In this document: in pieces, positions 1 to 12,119 of the stretch
How the letters are laid out: every line of letters begins with the position of its first letter
Position numbering within the stretch: position 1 is the first letter of the stretch
Source: Paramarasmius palmivorus
Taxonomy: Eukaryota > Basidiomycota > Agaricomycetes > Agaricales > Marasmiaceae
NCBI GenBank assembly: GCA_037176845.1
Contig: JAYKXP010000003.1
Coordinates: forward strand, 1,258,747-1,322,746
DNA: 64,000 bases
Direction: 5' to 3'
Notes under the pieces: model-generated
Seen by the model: only the letters and a program-made list of their open reading frames with translations
The model's database searches: none
Told to the model about the DNA's origin: nothing
Program-made: the position numbers and the translations under genes

Positions 1-52
1 GTAAGTATATCTCGACATCTGTTGATGCCTCTTATCTAATACGTGCTCATAG
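1..52 (+). other. intron 3' portion at window edge
   Basis: The window opens on GTAAGT, a perfect fungal 5' splice site, and reaches a CTCATAG acceptor at 46-52 with a CTAAT branch-like motif near 36. This is a complete short intron of the Rad7-like gene; all upstream exons lie outside the window. Confidence 0.7.
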
Positions 53-1067
53 TACTTCTGAGAATGCGCACCTTTTCTATGGAGCTGAAAACACCAGCCT
101 TACACTCTATGACGTGACAAAGCTATCACCTCCTGCGATGATCACGTTGTCTCAACTCAACCCAAATCTCACCACTCTGCGTCTCGACTTCTGTGGTCAG
201 ATGTCAGATGCTGTCGTCGAGAACTGGTCTATCTCCCTTCCCAATCTAGTTCACCTTGAACTATTGGGTCCCTTCCTTGTCCGTGCACCTGCTTGGAAAG
301 CATTTTTTGAGACGCATAAGCCTCTGCGAAGCTTCCTTATTACCCAAAGCCCTCGCTTTGACCTCGAATGCATGCAAGCCCTCGTCAACAGTAGTGCTGG
401 CATCCTGGAAAAACTGCGTCTTAGAGAAGTCGAGAAGCTCGACGATGCGTTTCTAGAACTTATATCCAAGTGCGCCAAACTTCAGTGGTTGGATATATCC
501 GAGCCAAGTCACTCATGCAGCGACGAAGGCGTCGCTACGCTGCTTGCCTTTGTTGGCGAAAGGCTCGAATATCTGAACATCTCTAATCACACTGGTCTCA
601 CGGACAACACCTTAGACAGCATGAAGGAACATGTTGCACAGCTGCAAGAGCTGGAGTTTTCAGGTTTACCTGAGCTGACCGATGCTGGTGTCGCCAAGTT
701 CTTTGCTGAGTGGGAGAATGGACCTCTCTCGCGCATCAATATGTCGAGGAATCCACAATTGGCTTCCGAGGCAGTCAGTGCTCTTCTCGGACACTCCGTA
801 TCTGCTTTGGAGGCCCTTAACCTGAACGGGTTGAAAGACGCCTCTGCTGAGTCTCTGTCTGGCATATCTGGAGCGAAGGAACTGAAAGGGTTGGACATAG
901 GATGGTGTCGTGCAGTAGACGACTTTGTCGTCAAGGCTATATTGGAAGGATGTAAAGGTTTGAAGGAACTCAGGGTCTGGGGTTGCAACAGAGTCGAAGG
1001 CAAATGGGTTTCAAGTGGACTAAAGAGTCGGGCCAGGATACAAGGGATCGAGGGCAGTGTTGTTTGA
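53..1067 (+). CDS. rad7: Rad7-like leucine-rich-repeat protein, 3' part
   Basis: The reading frame enters through the acceptor at 52 and runs about 337 codons to TGA at 1065-1067. It is built of irregular leucine-rich repeats of the cysteine-containing type found in Rad7 and F-box partners. The opening stretch, with 'TSLTLYD' followed by 'LNPNLTTLRLDFCGQMSD', matches the conserved C-terminal half of fungal Rad7. In yeast Rad7 pairs with the Swi2/Snf2 ATPase Rad16 in global-genome nucleotide excision repair and in an elongin/cullin ubiquitin ligase. The N-terminal part, including any zinc-binding region, is outside the window. The assignment is from family resemblance; another LRR protein of the same class is possible. 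Confidence 0.75.
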
Positions 1068-1147
1068 GTTTATGCGTGTGTATACATAGTACGAGATTGA
1101 TACAAATGTGTCTGGATTCACTAGAATACAGGGACGTGTCGGATCGT

Positions 1148-2378
1148 CTACATGTTCTCTTCGCCTTTCCACTCTTCCAGCTTGATGCAATTACCCTCGA
1201 CACCTGCTGCTATCCAGGCAACAGTTCTATTCCTCGTTCCAGCAATCTCCGCATTATCGACAAGCGCACGGATGGCCTTGATAGCCTCAGGAGGTAGATT
1301 CAACTCTGCCGCATGTCCATTTTCCTCTACTCGTTCCACTGACCGCGACCCCGGGATAGGTATCCAAGTGGGATGCTCCGCCAAAATCCAAGCTAATGCA
1401 ATTTGACTGGGGGTTGCGCCATGCTGATCTGCGATTTCCTTGAACTTGTCGACGATAGCAAGGTTCTTGGGGAAGTTTTCTTCAGACCAACGAGGGAGTG
1501 TCAAACGAAGGTCGTTGGGCTCAAAGTCATCCCTTGAGCGGAAACTAGAAGGTTCAATCAGACAGACCCCTAGAATTGATGTCAAAGAAATAACTACCGG
1601 CCAGTGACGAGCCCACGAGCAAGCGGAGAGTATGCAACTACGGAGACGCCTAGTTCCTCTGCCACAGCGGCAAGACCGTTCTTCTCAATATCAAGGGTGA
1701 AAGGACTGTACTCCATTTGAATCGCGATCAGCTTTTCGCCGACACCCTTGACTGCCTTTGCTCTCTTGAGGGTGTCGATGCTGCATTCGCTGAGACCAAG
1801 GTATTTGATCTTGCCCTGTTCGACGAAGGGACGAAGAGTCTCCATTACGACTTCAATCGGCACCTTGGGGTCGACCCTGTGTTGGTAGTAGAGGTCGATA
1901 TAATCTGTTTGAAGCTTTTGGAGCGAGAGATTGACGGAACGAACGATGTGAGATGGTCTGGAGGTGGGGCCATTCTGAGGGGGACCCGCGGGGTCAAATG
2001 CACCAAACTTGGTAGCGAGAAAGACTTCGGAACGTCGGCCAGTCTGCTGGAACCATTTTCCAATGGTTTCCTCGGCTAGGTGAAGAGAGAAAAGTCAGAT
2101 CATGGATCAAGATGAGACAACAACGCGTACATGTGCCGTAGATGTTTGCTGTATCCCAAAAGTTGATTCCACGATCCAAAGCATACGTCAAGGTTTTGAG
2201 TGCCTCGTTTTCGTCGGTCTTGCCATACCAGGCTCCGACAGCTGTAGTCGATATTAGTAGATAGCATACATTACAAATGATGTGACACACCCATAGTACC
2301 CAAGCCAATTGCTCCGACCTGAGGTCCATTTTTACCGATTGCACGCTGAGGAATTTTCTTCAAGGCGTTGGCAGACAT
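1148..2378 (-). CDS. aldo-keto reductase
   Basis: Four exons at 2378-2291, 2241-2131, 2075-1598 and 1544-1148, all with GT-AG junctions that keep frame. The product is about 357 aa. It is an NADPH-dependent reductase of the AKR superfamily, in the yakC/AKR13-like group: an N-terminal 'GLGTM' strand, the cofactor/catalytic region 'INFWDTANIYG' with the catalytic Asp and Tyr, 'DYIDLYYQHRVD', 'GKIKYLGLSE' and the C-terminal NADP-binding 'IPIPGSRSVERVEEN'. The start is the only upstream ATG that leads into this fold. Such enzymes reduce aldehydes and ketones in the cytosol. It sits next to the P450 block, but no sequence evidence ties it to that block. A TATA-like box lies about 60 bp upstream. 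Confidence 0.88.
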
Positions 2379-2433
2379 GTTCGTGTACGATGCAAGAGGA
2401 AGCTTGTTATATGTTTTGACAAGGGCATTTCGG

Positions 2434-2444
2434 GCTTATATAGC
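2434..2444 (-). promoter_or_regulatory. TATA box of the aldo-keto reductase
   Basis: On the minus strand the sequence reads CTATATAAGCC, a good TATA element about 56-66 bp before the ATG at 2378. The position suits a basidiomycete core promoter; no transcription start has been measured. Confidence 0.5.
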
Positions 2445-3855
2445 AGAATTCGAAGGCAAGGACAACAGAGAACATTAACAAAGCACTCGTGCTCCAAACT
2501 CAGCGGCCGTTCCAGAAGAGAAGGGATGTTGCCATATTTGTCGAAACGGCCGGTGAAAGAGCTATTTTTTGACCAGTTCTCTCGTACTAGAAGGAAACTT
2601 TCCGAGGATAGACACTATCAAGAATTGTCATCCAATAAAGTGACCTGAACGATTTGAGGCCTGAGGATGGCGCAAGCCGAGAGGGTGACGCAAAGAGGAG
2701 TGTCGCTGACATAGACCGTAGACGCGGTGCGGAGATAGTACACCCGGCTCAATCGAGATCGTCTGGGTCTTGGGATTTACAGTTTCCAGTTTCCAGTTTT
2801 TTTCCAGTTTTGGCACGTGCCATCAGGCGCTAGCATTTCGCACTTCAGAATTTGGTCTTTAATTTTTTCGAGGTCGGTCCATAGCAGGTTTATCGTTAAT
2901 GTTTTTCTACCAAAGAAACAGAAGCGTAAGAGAGCATGAGAGCAAGGGATGATGCAGAGATTGTGACTGTGCATCCATCCTCCGCACGGCTGTCTCAAAA
3001 CTTCACTAGCTTTTATGAGCAAAGAATATTAATGGCGAAGAAATTATTTAGAACATAAAAGTATACATTTAGTAGATGTATAGACAGTGATATAGTCGAT
3101 ACAGTGTACCAAGAGGGCAAACTCTGCCTGACTCCTTTCCCGCTGTTACCACGTCTCGCCTTTCTCGTTCTTGATAAGTGCCTGGCATTTTGATAATGAC
3201 ACCCTAAATATGCATGCGCCATCCACATTACACCCAGTCACCGAGTGATACCCCCCTTTTCCTACCCTAGGTGAACGTCGTGGTAGTTGGAGACGGTGAT
3301 GTAGGTAGTTGCTAATGTTGGTACAAGGGGTGATGATGGAGGTGATAAGGATGGACCTTGTTCTTCGTTGTCGAAAGTAGTTCATGACTGACGCATGCGA
3401 GTATTACTGGCACCAGGTGAAAGAAGGCGCATGAGCCAGTGTGGTATGGGTGTGTGACGGAAGGATCTCGCGTCTGCTCAGCATAATCGTTCAACAGGCG
3501 GATGACTCAGAGGTGTTGGAGGCCGATAATGGGTACTAGTGACAGTGCAGGCAGCAGGATAAATACACCTTGCAGTATTAGACGACACTAGAGTAAGACA
3601 GGGTAAGTACTGGGTCAAATTGGAGGTAATGATGACGCACATAGAAGACATATTGGCCCGCTACACTCCTTCCCTTCACAACACACCAATACATCCATCT
3701 TGGACAAGTTTCTGTGCTTGATGACTGGACCAGGTGAGCGAGATGCTGAGGGACGCGTCACCGGTAATCGCCGAACACCCCTACACGTGACGGAACTGGA
3801 AAACTGGAAATGGAAAGCCGGAGGCTCAGACCTTCTGGCTCAATCCATAACCACC
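2445..3855. other. intergenic region, divergent promoter space
   Basis: About 1.4 kb lies between the divergent reductase and LYR genes. It contains short AT-rich stretches and a small internal repetition of 'CCAGTTT' near 2785-2805. I see no long coding frame with family resemblance, no RNA gene and no element ends. It presumably holds both promoters. Confidence 0.5.
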
Positions 3856-4205
3856 ATGTCCTCGCCAACGCCTCGAGCAATACTCAGTCTTTACGGGTCA
3901 ACTCTCAGAACCTCAAAGTCTTTCAGCTCGTATAACTTTCGAAATTACTTTTTAAGAAGGACGAAGGACCAGTTTCGTGCCATTCAGGTGAGTGACCTAC
4001 TGCTTGTTCGCCGGTTCATTATCTGACATCTCCTTCCGTGTCATAGGCAGAGAAAGATCCTGAAAAAGTCAGGAGTATGTACTCGGATGCCGTGAAAGAG
4101 CTAGCGGTGCTCCGAAGAAGTGCAATTGTGAATCAACTATACGGAGGATGGAGATTAGCAGTCGAGGATCAAAATTCAGAAGTCTTGACGAGGGGGGATA
4201 CATGA
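3856..4205 (+). CDS. isd11: LYR-motif protein, Isd11/LYRM4-like
   Basis: Two exons, 3856-3987 and 4047-4205, joined across a 59-nt GT-AG intron, give a 96-residue protein. The start 'MSSPTPRAILSLYG' carries the L-Y-x(n) core of the LYR motif at residues 11-13. It is followed by 'SYNFRNYFLRRTKDQFR', 'EKVRSMYSDAVKELAVLRR' and 'QLYGGWRLAVE', matching the three-helix Isd11 fold. Isd11 binds and stabilises the cysteine desulfurase Nfs1, with mitochondrial acyl carrier protein, in Fe-S cluster assembly in the matrix. Length agrees with the family (about 90-100 aa). An upstream in-frame extension to 3700 exists but lacks conserved features. Another LYRM member cannot be wholly excluded. Confidence 0.85.
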
Positions 4206-4424
4206 GCAATTGGAAAACCCGTCAATCGCCATTTTCTTGACATTTTGCGCTGGTGCCAATCGAGGGAGATTCCTTTGGAAATGAAGTGAAGGGTGGAAAG
4301 CATGGCCATTTCAAGGAGGTAGTTGTTATGGTTTATAGTTGAGTAATGGATATACAGGATATATACAAAAGCATGTGGTCTAAGATTGCATCCAGCACAT
4401 TAATAACAGGGCAAGTCGGTAGGT

Positions 4425-6700
4425 TCATACGGCTTCAGGTTTCCTGTACATCTTTGTGAGATCCCAAATCCAATACAAGAGAACGATCTGACATACACAA
4501 GGTTGATTTTCATTGGTGCACTCGGGCCATTGCTTTCCTTCCCTTTCACATAGGGCACAACTGTAATACCCATTCGCCAGTCGATCTCTTCGGGCACAGA
4601 ATGGAATTCGAAGTGCGGAATGAGAATCGACAGCACCAATTCTATACATACCAGTCAGCCAACGAAGCAACAGTCGACGATGAACTTACTGATTTCAAGG
4701 AGGGCAAATTTCATTCCAGGACAAGCGCGTCCACCTCCAAGGAAAGTCATGCTATTGGCTATTCTTTAGTCTGGCAAGCCGCGACGATGAGGATTACTCA
4801 CATATTGGAAAAGATACCGGGCATCTTCACGCCATTCTCAGTCGATTCCAATATAGCCTTACCCATCCAACGCTCGGGTTTGAGTTCATTTACATCATCT
4901 CCCCAGATTGCCCGGCTACGGTTCGAAGCGCTCAGTCCGACGTAAACTGGTGTGCCCTTGCTGATCAAAAGTTCTTTGACTTCGTGACCATCAGGACCTG
5001 GGATGGGGAATTGTAGCGGAACAACGCAGTCCTCAGTCGTGTCTCGCCAGACAAATGTCACGGGAGAGAACAATCGGAGGGCTTCACGGCAGACACCGTC
5101 TAGGAGGGGTAAAGCATTGAGCTCAGCGTAGGGTAATTCTTGGCTACCGTTTTTCTGTAAGATGTCTTTAGACAGTGGATAGCTCTATTGAATGGTTTAA
5201 CTTGCCTTCACGGCTTCATTGATCTCATTTCGGAGCCTTTGCTGCAGATCCAAGTCTTTGACGATTAGACAGAGAAGTCGAGTCAAAGCGCCAGAAGTTG
5301 TTTCTTGTCCACCAAGCACAATCGAACTCATGTTAGCAACGACATCTTCGTCAGACATACGGTCTTCCTCCTCGGCCTGAGAGTTTGCCCACACTGCGAT
5401 TTTCAGTATCATCGAAGCTGTTTTGTAACGTTGGACGTACTCAGGAGAGTAGCCAAATCCTTGCCACCCATAGCAGAGGATTCGATAGTTCCCTCTTCAA
5501 GCATCTTCTTCTTCTCGATGAAGAGCTTCTTACAAACAGGGTGCATGGTGTCACACCCCCACTTGAACTGTGGACAGCATTAGCAAGTTGAATCGGCAAG
5601 ACAAACTTAGGAGACGGACTTTGCGCAGGGATGGCCAGGGGAAGTAGTAAACGGCGTTGGAGAAGAACTTGCGCAGCCAGTCCGGTTTGAGTTTACGCCA
5701 TGATTCCAAGTAGGGGAGGACGAAGAAGATTCGACCAGACATGGGTCTAGCAAGGGTAAACGAAAAGAACGCATACAGAGAAAGATAACCTTACAGTACA
5801 GTTTTGAGCGCCTCGTGGAACTCGTTGAACTCCTTGCTGTTGTGATCAAAGGAATTGAAGGAATGTCCCAAACCACCCTGAGAAATGAGTTCCAGTGCCG
5901 TCCGTGTGAGGTGGTCCAAGACGTCAACTACTCCATCAGAGCTATTTCGAACTGCCTTCGCGAGAGTATCCCGAGACTATGAAAATTTCATGAATGTCTT
6001 AGAGCCTGATACGAAGGTAACTACCTACCTGGTACGCGATCTTGTAAAACATCGGTGTTAGCTTGGAAACGAAAGCGGCGGTGAAGACTGGGTTCATCAT
6101 TTTCCGTTGTTTCTTGTGGTGTTCACCTAATCGTCGATTAGTATCGAATGAAGCCCAGAAGAGAGCACGTACCCCACACCGAAGCCAAACTGTTACCGTG
6201 ATGAATAACGCCAAAGAGCCCGGAGAATTCAATAGATTCTGGGAAGTTCTGTTGATTCCGAACAAGAATGGAGTTCAAAGCCAGCGGGTCGGTCACGTAG
6301 AGGGCGTCGCGCTGGAGCTTGAAAAGAGATTTAACGCGAGAAAGAAACGTCAAAAGTGGTACTCACCCCGAAAAAGCCTCCCTGCAACCTCGCGACATGG
6401 CCGTATTTCTCGGTCATCGGATAATGAAAATCAAACAAAGATTCTTCAGAGTGTAGCTCGGGTAGATAGCCTATGATTTGGGTGAGTATTACATTGATAG
6501 AAGCCTTGGAATAGATGCACACCGAGTTGGGACGTCTTCGGGGGACCCGGAAGGTGTGCATATGGTGACCTTTGGAAAAAACTTCGAGTGATATCGACGA
6601 TGATCCACGTCAGAATGAGTGCTAGGCCGGTTTTGAGAGTGGCCGAGGTGTTAGCAAACTGCAATAAGGCATGGTCCAGGTATTGAGACGCGAACTCCAT
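4425..6700 (-). CDS. cytochrome P450 monooxygenase (P450-1)
   Basis: A multi-exon microsomal P450. It starts at ATG 6700 with an N-terminal membrane helix (about residues 22-40) followed by the proline hinge 'HLPGPPK'. Visible landmarks are 'KYGHVARLQGGFFG', the C-helix region 'HHKKQRKMMNPVF', the I-helix 'LGGQETTSGAL' (oxygen activation), 'DDVNELKPERWM' (meander) and the heme loop 'FLGGGRACPG' with the axial Cys. The last introns are inferred: 4689-4642 after 'LLEI', then 4496-4444, leaving a 19-nt terminal exon that ends '...NLVKPEAV'. Without that last intron the protein would end in an unrelated tail at 4400. Every junction I followed keeps frame, so the gene looks intact. Substrate is unknown. 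It is divergently oriented to P450-2 across 424 bp. Confidence 0.88.
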
Positions 6701-7124
6701 TTTGGAGAAAACACAGAGCTTGGGCCAAAGGGACCGCCGTTATAAGTCGAAAATCAGGTTTGTAGTGTGATGCAGTGAATTCTGAAGGTGCCATTGTGCA
6801 AAAGCGGCCGCAGAGGTTTATCTGGCGACGCGATGGAGGTGGTGAGGGTCAATGGAGAAGAATTGATTTCCAGGCATGGAGTCTGCCGGCCGTTGAGAAA
6901 TCCGCTTGCACCGCGACCACCATCATTGTGAATGGTACCCTTTTCTCTGTATACTCGTCGGTTTCTCACATCGGACATTCTATCACGGCCGTGAATTTTA
7001 CAGGTTTTATTCGCTTCCCATCTGTCATTTGTTCACTAGTCTCGAGCATGAAGGCATTCAGTATTCGCAATGTCATACATATATAACATGCGTTTCCAAA
7101 TACTCTTGCTCTACAGTTTTCGAA
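6701..7124. other. shared intergenic region of divergent P450-1 and P450-2
   Basis: 424 bp lie between the two start codons, a head-to-head arrangement that could allow co-regulation. TATA-like 'TTATAAG' occurs near 6740 and AT-rich 'CATATATAACATG' near 7078-7090. No palindromic operator stands out by eye. Confidence 0.45.
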
Positions 7125-9043
7125 ATGCTGGAGCTAAGCTACTACCCCGCTGCTTTCGGTGTGCTCGCATGCGTTCTAAGCGTGTTCTTGGTGAAGCAAT
7201 TCACTCCACCTGCTGAGCTCCAGCATTTACCTCGAGTGCCTATCCTACCACTACTCTGGAGCTACGTCAAAGGCGAGGTGGAGGACATCAGGATCAAGAA
7301 GCTCATCGTACCTTTTGCAAACCAACAAAAAGAAGGTGTTGTGGTAGTTTATGCACTTGGAAGATGGATTGTTCATGTCCTCGATCACAAAGTATGTTAC
7401 GCTTTCATCTTTCATTTTTAACCGTCTAATCTTACATCCTCAGATTGCCAAGGACTTGTCTGCTGACATCGAAACTTGGCCAAAAGAAGAGCCTCCGGGT
7501 AAGTCACGGCCTGGTTGTGAGCAATCAGCAGTTCTAACACACTATTAGACGACTCGTTACTCTGGAGGTTCGTTGGACGGACGAACGTTATTCTCTCCAA
7601 TGGTAGCAACTGGAAACGACACTCGCGTGTCGTTCGGTCTGCTCTTGGACGCACCATTCCTATTGGTGATTTTGTTGGTCTTGCACATAAACTTTTCGGA
7701 GTAATGGGACAAGGTGGCCGCTTCAAGTGGGACGACCTGACAATGGTACGTCGTAATCTTTTCTTTTCTTCCTGCCACGCTTACGCACCGACAGCGATTC
7801 ACGCTGGATGCCGTGGGTAAGTGATACAAAGTACACCGACTGTTACAGATGGATAATGCATCTTCCCAGGTACCACTACCTTTGGTCATGATTTCAAAGC
7901 TATATCCGATATGGAGAGTCCGTTCGTGAGGGACTACAACTCTGTCATGGATAGTATTGCCTCTATCCCGTAAGTTCACTTGACATCTACGTTCAGTACC
8001 CTACTTGAACCGTCGTCTTCCAGATATATCGTGTTCCCGAGCCTTGAAAGATGGCTTCCTCGTCCGGCGGTCGTCAAGAAAATTGATTCACTCGTTGCGA
8101 TGTTTGGACAGATACTTGAAGAGAAAAAGAATAACAAAGGAGATGACATGCTGACCTTCATGCTCGAAGACGTATGCTGACCTTTTTTGAATTTCTATCG
8201 CGTTCTACTGACGCCCTTTTTCCAGCCGGAGATGTCAGACGTAGAATTCCGCGATAACATGGTCGTCTTCTTTATCGCTGGACATGTATGTGAACCCTCA
8301 CTGCAAGAGAATCAAAGCTAACACGCGATAGGATACCACCGCTGGTGCGATGTCAAGTCTGGTATACTATTTGGCCAGGAATCCGGAACTTCAGAAGCGA
8401 TGCCGCGCGGAAGTCGTGGCTGCAATGGGCAAGAACGAACCGAACATGGAAAACATGCGGAATATGCCTCTTGTTCAAGCTTGCATCCGAGAGGCTCTGC
8501 GTATCAACACGCCCATAGTAGGTGCTCTTATTTATCCAGAGATGCCCTGATAATTAACCTAGACTTCTTCAGACATACATGGTACCTCGGATGTCGAACA
8601 ACGAGGCTAACTTGTTGAGCTCCAATGGGAAGACATACTATATCCCCCCGAGAACCTCGGTGATCTTGAACATATGTGCTATTCACCATAACGCAGATTA
8701 TTGGCCAGCGCCACAAGAGTTCCAGCCTTCTCGATTCATGGGCAAGGATTCTAAAGAAGAATCAAGGGTTGATGCAAGTCTGTGGCTGTGAGTGACCATC
8801 TAGATGGCAAGGGTCCCGAACTGACGTCCATTCAGACCATTCGCTCTCGGTCCTCGCCAATGCCCTGCACGGAATTTCGCGCTTTACGAGCTCCGTACAT
8901 TGGCATCTATGCTATTGCAACAATGGGAGTGGACGCTCCCCGCCGACTCGAAGCATTTCGACTTCCCACAAAACGGGTTTTCTCCGTTTGCCCTGAGTTT
9001 GCCGAAAGATATGGAGGTGGAATTCAAGAAGGTTAAATTTTAA
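7125..9043 (+). CDS. cytochrome P450 monooxygenase (P450-2)
   Basis: Starts at ATG 7125 with a hydrophobic anchor (about residues 8-24), then 'LQHLPRVPILPLL'. About nine GT-AG introns join in frame. Diagnostic motifs are the I-helix 'FFIAGHDTTAGAM', the K-helix E-x-x-R in 'ACIREALRI', the meander 'FQPSRFMG' and the heme loop 'PFALGPRQCPARNFAL', where the axial Cys is present and the usual final Gly is Ala. The C terminus ends with TAA at 9041-9043. No frame break was seen, so it is probably functional. The N-terminal half ('SNGSNWKRHSRVVRSALGR', 'FTLDAVGTTTFGHDF') is clearly unlike P450-1, -3 and -4, so this is a different P450 family rather than a tandem copy. Expected location is the ER membrane, needing cytochrome P450 reductase. 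Substrate unknown. Confidence 0.9.
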
Positions 9044-9738
9044 GTAGGCTTTGGTACTGGTAGATGTCATAGACTGGTCCTATTACCCAATTTTCATTGT
9101 ATTCCTTTCTTGTATACAATTCCTTTGAATGAATCTAGGTTAGGAGATCAAGGGGAGAACAATCGAGACGCCGCGATCCAAGGTTGCCGATGTCACTCTC
9201 CTTTCGGTTGCAAAAGGGACGCGCAATAGACAAGAATCGATTACACAGCTATCGGTAGTAACTCTATTCCTACGTCGATAATGCCTTGGAGAACATATAA
9301 CTTATAAGTGAGTTTGGCAAAGAACTAAATTTCTGAAAGGAACTTGTGACCGGGCGCTTATCACATTGCTTGAGCGCCTTCGAAGGGATATTTCATTTCT
9401 CGCAAGGAGTCAGTACTGTCAATATTGTCTTCGTGGAAATTTTATGACAATAACAAACGCCTAAGGCTCCATAATGCGATTGAGGAGGTTGAATTTACTT
9501 GAGTATATAATAGCAGATTCATATATGCAGTATGTACATATGGAGGTAGGTTACGCTCTCTTCGGTTGGACGATAGAGTTCGAGCGAGGCACGGGGATAA
9601 AATATTCTATCACAAAAGGGAGGATGTCAAGGTGCCGTAGAGTAGCGACTCTTGGACCGAAGCAACGCGCCATATCGCCACAGAAGGAAGGGTCTATAAC
9701 GAGATCAGCTAGTACCACCTCTTAATAAGCGCCACGAC
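9044..9738. other. intergenic region between convergent P450-2 and MFS genes
   Basis: About 0.7 kb between two 3' ends. Only short, AT-rich, non-conserved reading frames are present. I see no repeat, RNA gene or element end. Confidence 0.5.
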
Positions 9739-11756
9739 CTACATAGGACAACCCAAAACGATTGCAATGACCGCAAGAATCGTGCAACCGACGCCATACC
9801 CGAGTTTGCCAAACATAGCAGGAGCAAAAAGCGGAAAGGCAAAACCAGCAATGGAACGTAAGAACGTGACAGAGGCCAAGGCAGAAGCAGCGTGCAAGGT
9901 GAATGCGTCGATGATGTATGTAGTCATTGGTTGGAAATTGAGGTCTGTGCCCGCAGCGACAAATGCGAATCCCTGTGAAATTTGAGATTGGAGATACATC
10001 AAAGAGAATTAAGAAGGGTATACAATATCTGTGGCAATCCATGGACTATTTGCTGAGGACGTCCAGCCGATGATTAACATGCCCACCGGAAGAAAGATTG
10101 TCCCAAGCACCAAGACAGCTTTGTATAGGCGAAAGATCAGTTGCGAAGTGTAATCACAGTGACTAGCGCTACCCACGGATACGGTACTCAGGCTGACCTA
10201 TGCCTCCTTTTCGACCCTTCAGGTATCGATAGAGTGGGTCCAAGGTGACCATACTAAAGGAGGCCGCGAGTACTGCGCCAATGATATGGGCGATGTAATG
10301 GAGTCCCGAAATACCCAAGCTCTCGCCTCTCTCTACCAAAAAGATGTTTGGAATGGTAGTAAGAACAAGATATACTACGCCGTATCTGAAAATTGATGAG
10401 TTAAAAGTCTTTTCAGAACACTGACGATACCCACAAAAATGTCATATATGCTCCAATGACTTGGATAATAGGTTCTTGGATGAACAGTTCAAAAGGCCTT
10501 ATTACGGATTTCCAAACAAATGCACCGAGCCTATGACACAAGTCTGTTAGACATCTCTAAACTAGTCACTAACGGCCACGCACTTCCAGTCTGGATTCTC
10601 ATATTTACTACGCACGAGTGTCAAGTCTCCTTTCGGGAGTCCACGTTCGACTCTGATCTTCGCAGCTCTTCGTGCGAGAAGTGTCGGTGCATATGCTGTG
10701 GAACATCCAGTGTAGATTCCCGGAAAATAGTATGATTAACTCACATTCATCCAATAAGAAATAAAAAAGAATAAGAAAAGCCCCATCCACTATACTTGTG
10801 GCCCAAAACTAGGTCCTGTTCGTGAGTGATGGCACGATGGTAACTCAGCAAAATAATAATTACGACCCATCTCCAAGACGTTCTTTCAGCAATCCACGCC
10901 CCGCAAACTGGACCGACACCGGTACCCAGTACGGCACCGACAGTATACAGACCATTGGCTGCACCTCTTTCTTCCGCTGTCCAGATGTCACCGAGCACGC
11001 CTCCGCTCACTGCAAATGGCGCGCTTCCCCCGATTCCGGATAGAAAGCGAAAAGCTATGAGTTGTCCTGTATTACGGGCGAATCCGCAACCTAAGTTGAA
11101 TGCTGAAATAGTCACGTTCTCATCATCAGTGTCTCAGATTGGGAAAAAAAGAGGCATACCAAAGTATATAATGTTTGCAATGGTTCCGACGTACTTGCGC
11201 CCAAAAAGTTCGCTCAAAGGACCTATGATTAAAGGTCCCACAGCTAAATATATGCGTCAATAAATTGGAACACCTCAAAATTAAACATCATACCGTACGC
11301 TAGAACGAATACTGATGTGATCATATTCACGACAAAGTCATCAGTGATTTTGAATTCCTCTGCGATGAGGGTTCCGGCTGGTGCAATCATAGCGGACGAG
11401 AGAGGTGTCAGGAAGGTCAAGGCCGATACAAGACACGTTGCGATGATCTTCTTTCTCCTAGGCCAGCTTTAGAGGATCATAGCCATTATTTCTGGGCCAC
11501 AATAAAGCCAGGAGAGAGCTTACTTTCTTGGATTCTCTGCGTCGTCTATATCCCAGTCCACGATCGTTACGTCGTCCGTTTCATACCGAGGGTCTACGAC
11601 GCGTACGGATACATTCGAGGATTCTCTTTTCTTGCCCTCTTTCTGGTCCGGAAGCTTCTCCAAATCTGTTGTGGTAGCGCTCGCTGGATGCTCGGGTTGG
11701 ATGATGTGGCGGTCTAGAGTAGTCTGCGATTCAGTATCGGAATGAGAGTTGGGCAT
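9739..11756 (-). CDS. MFS drug:H+ antiporter-type transporter
   Basis: Begins at ATG 11756 with a hydrophilic, acidic cytosolic N terminus that ends 'IVDWDIDDAENPRK', typical of fungal DHA1 (Tpo1-like) polyamine/drug exporters. Following exons encode membrane helices with 'LSSAMIAPAGTLIAEEF', the loop motif 'GPLSELFGRKYVG' (the D/S-x-x-GR-(R/K) MFS signature), 'FRFLSGIGGSAPFAVSGG' and the antiporter motif-C-like 'GTGVGPVCGAWIAERTSWRW'. The last helices ('AGFAFPLFAPAMFGKLGYG') run to TAG at 9739-9741, leaving an unusually short tail after the final helix. Several exon boundaries between 9950 and 10800 are only approximate. It lies between P450 genes and could export their products; that link is inference. 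Confidence 0.85.
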
Positions 11757-12119
11757 GGAGGTTGCTTACATGTGGAACACGGAGCAAAATGCTTTTAATT
11801 ACTATGTTACGTATGGAAAGGGCAATGAACAATCATGATATCTCTCAAGATGGAGGGAGACGGCGAGCGGCCGTGTGCATTTGTTTGACGCGTCGAGATA
11901 TTTTTTCGTGGGACTTGTTCCGGCAAATGCCGGTTAAACGGCCGTCTCATACCCATTTCGGCAAGCGCTCTTCACCACCACCATTGACATTGGGGACACT
12001 GATACAGATCATAGCGGCACCACTTTCTCCAGACATTCAGTCTGACATCTTTTGCTGGATCAATCGCTGGGCTAGATATATAAAAATGAGCGAGGAAAAG
12101 GAGATGAAAGACATCGACA
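11757..12119. other. intergenic region, divergent MFS / P450-3 promoters
   Basis: 363 bp separate the divergent start codons. The P450-3 TATA box lies at its right end. Nothing else recognisable was seen. Confidence 0.45.
12076..12086 (+). promoter_or_regulatory. TATA box of P450-3
   Basis: ATATATAAAAA lies only about 34 bp upstream of the P450-3 ATG at 12120, so the 5' leader is either very short or initiation uses another site. Confidence 0.45.
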
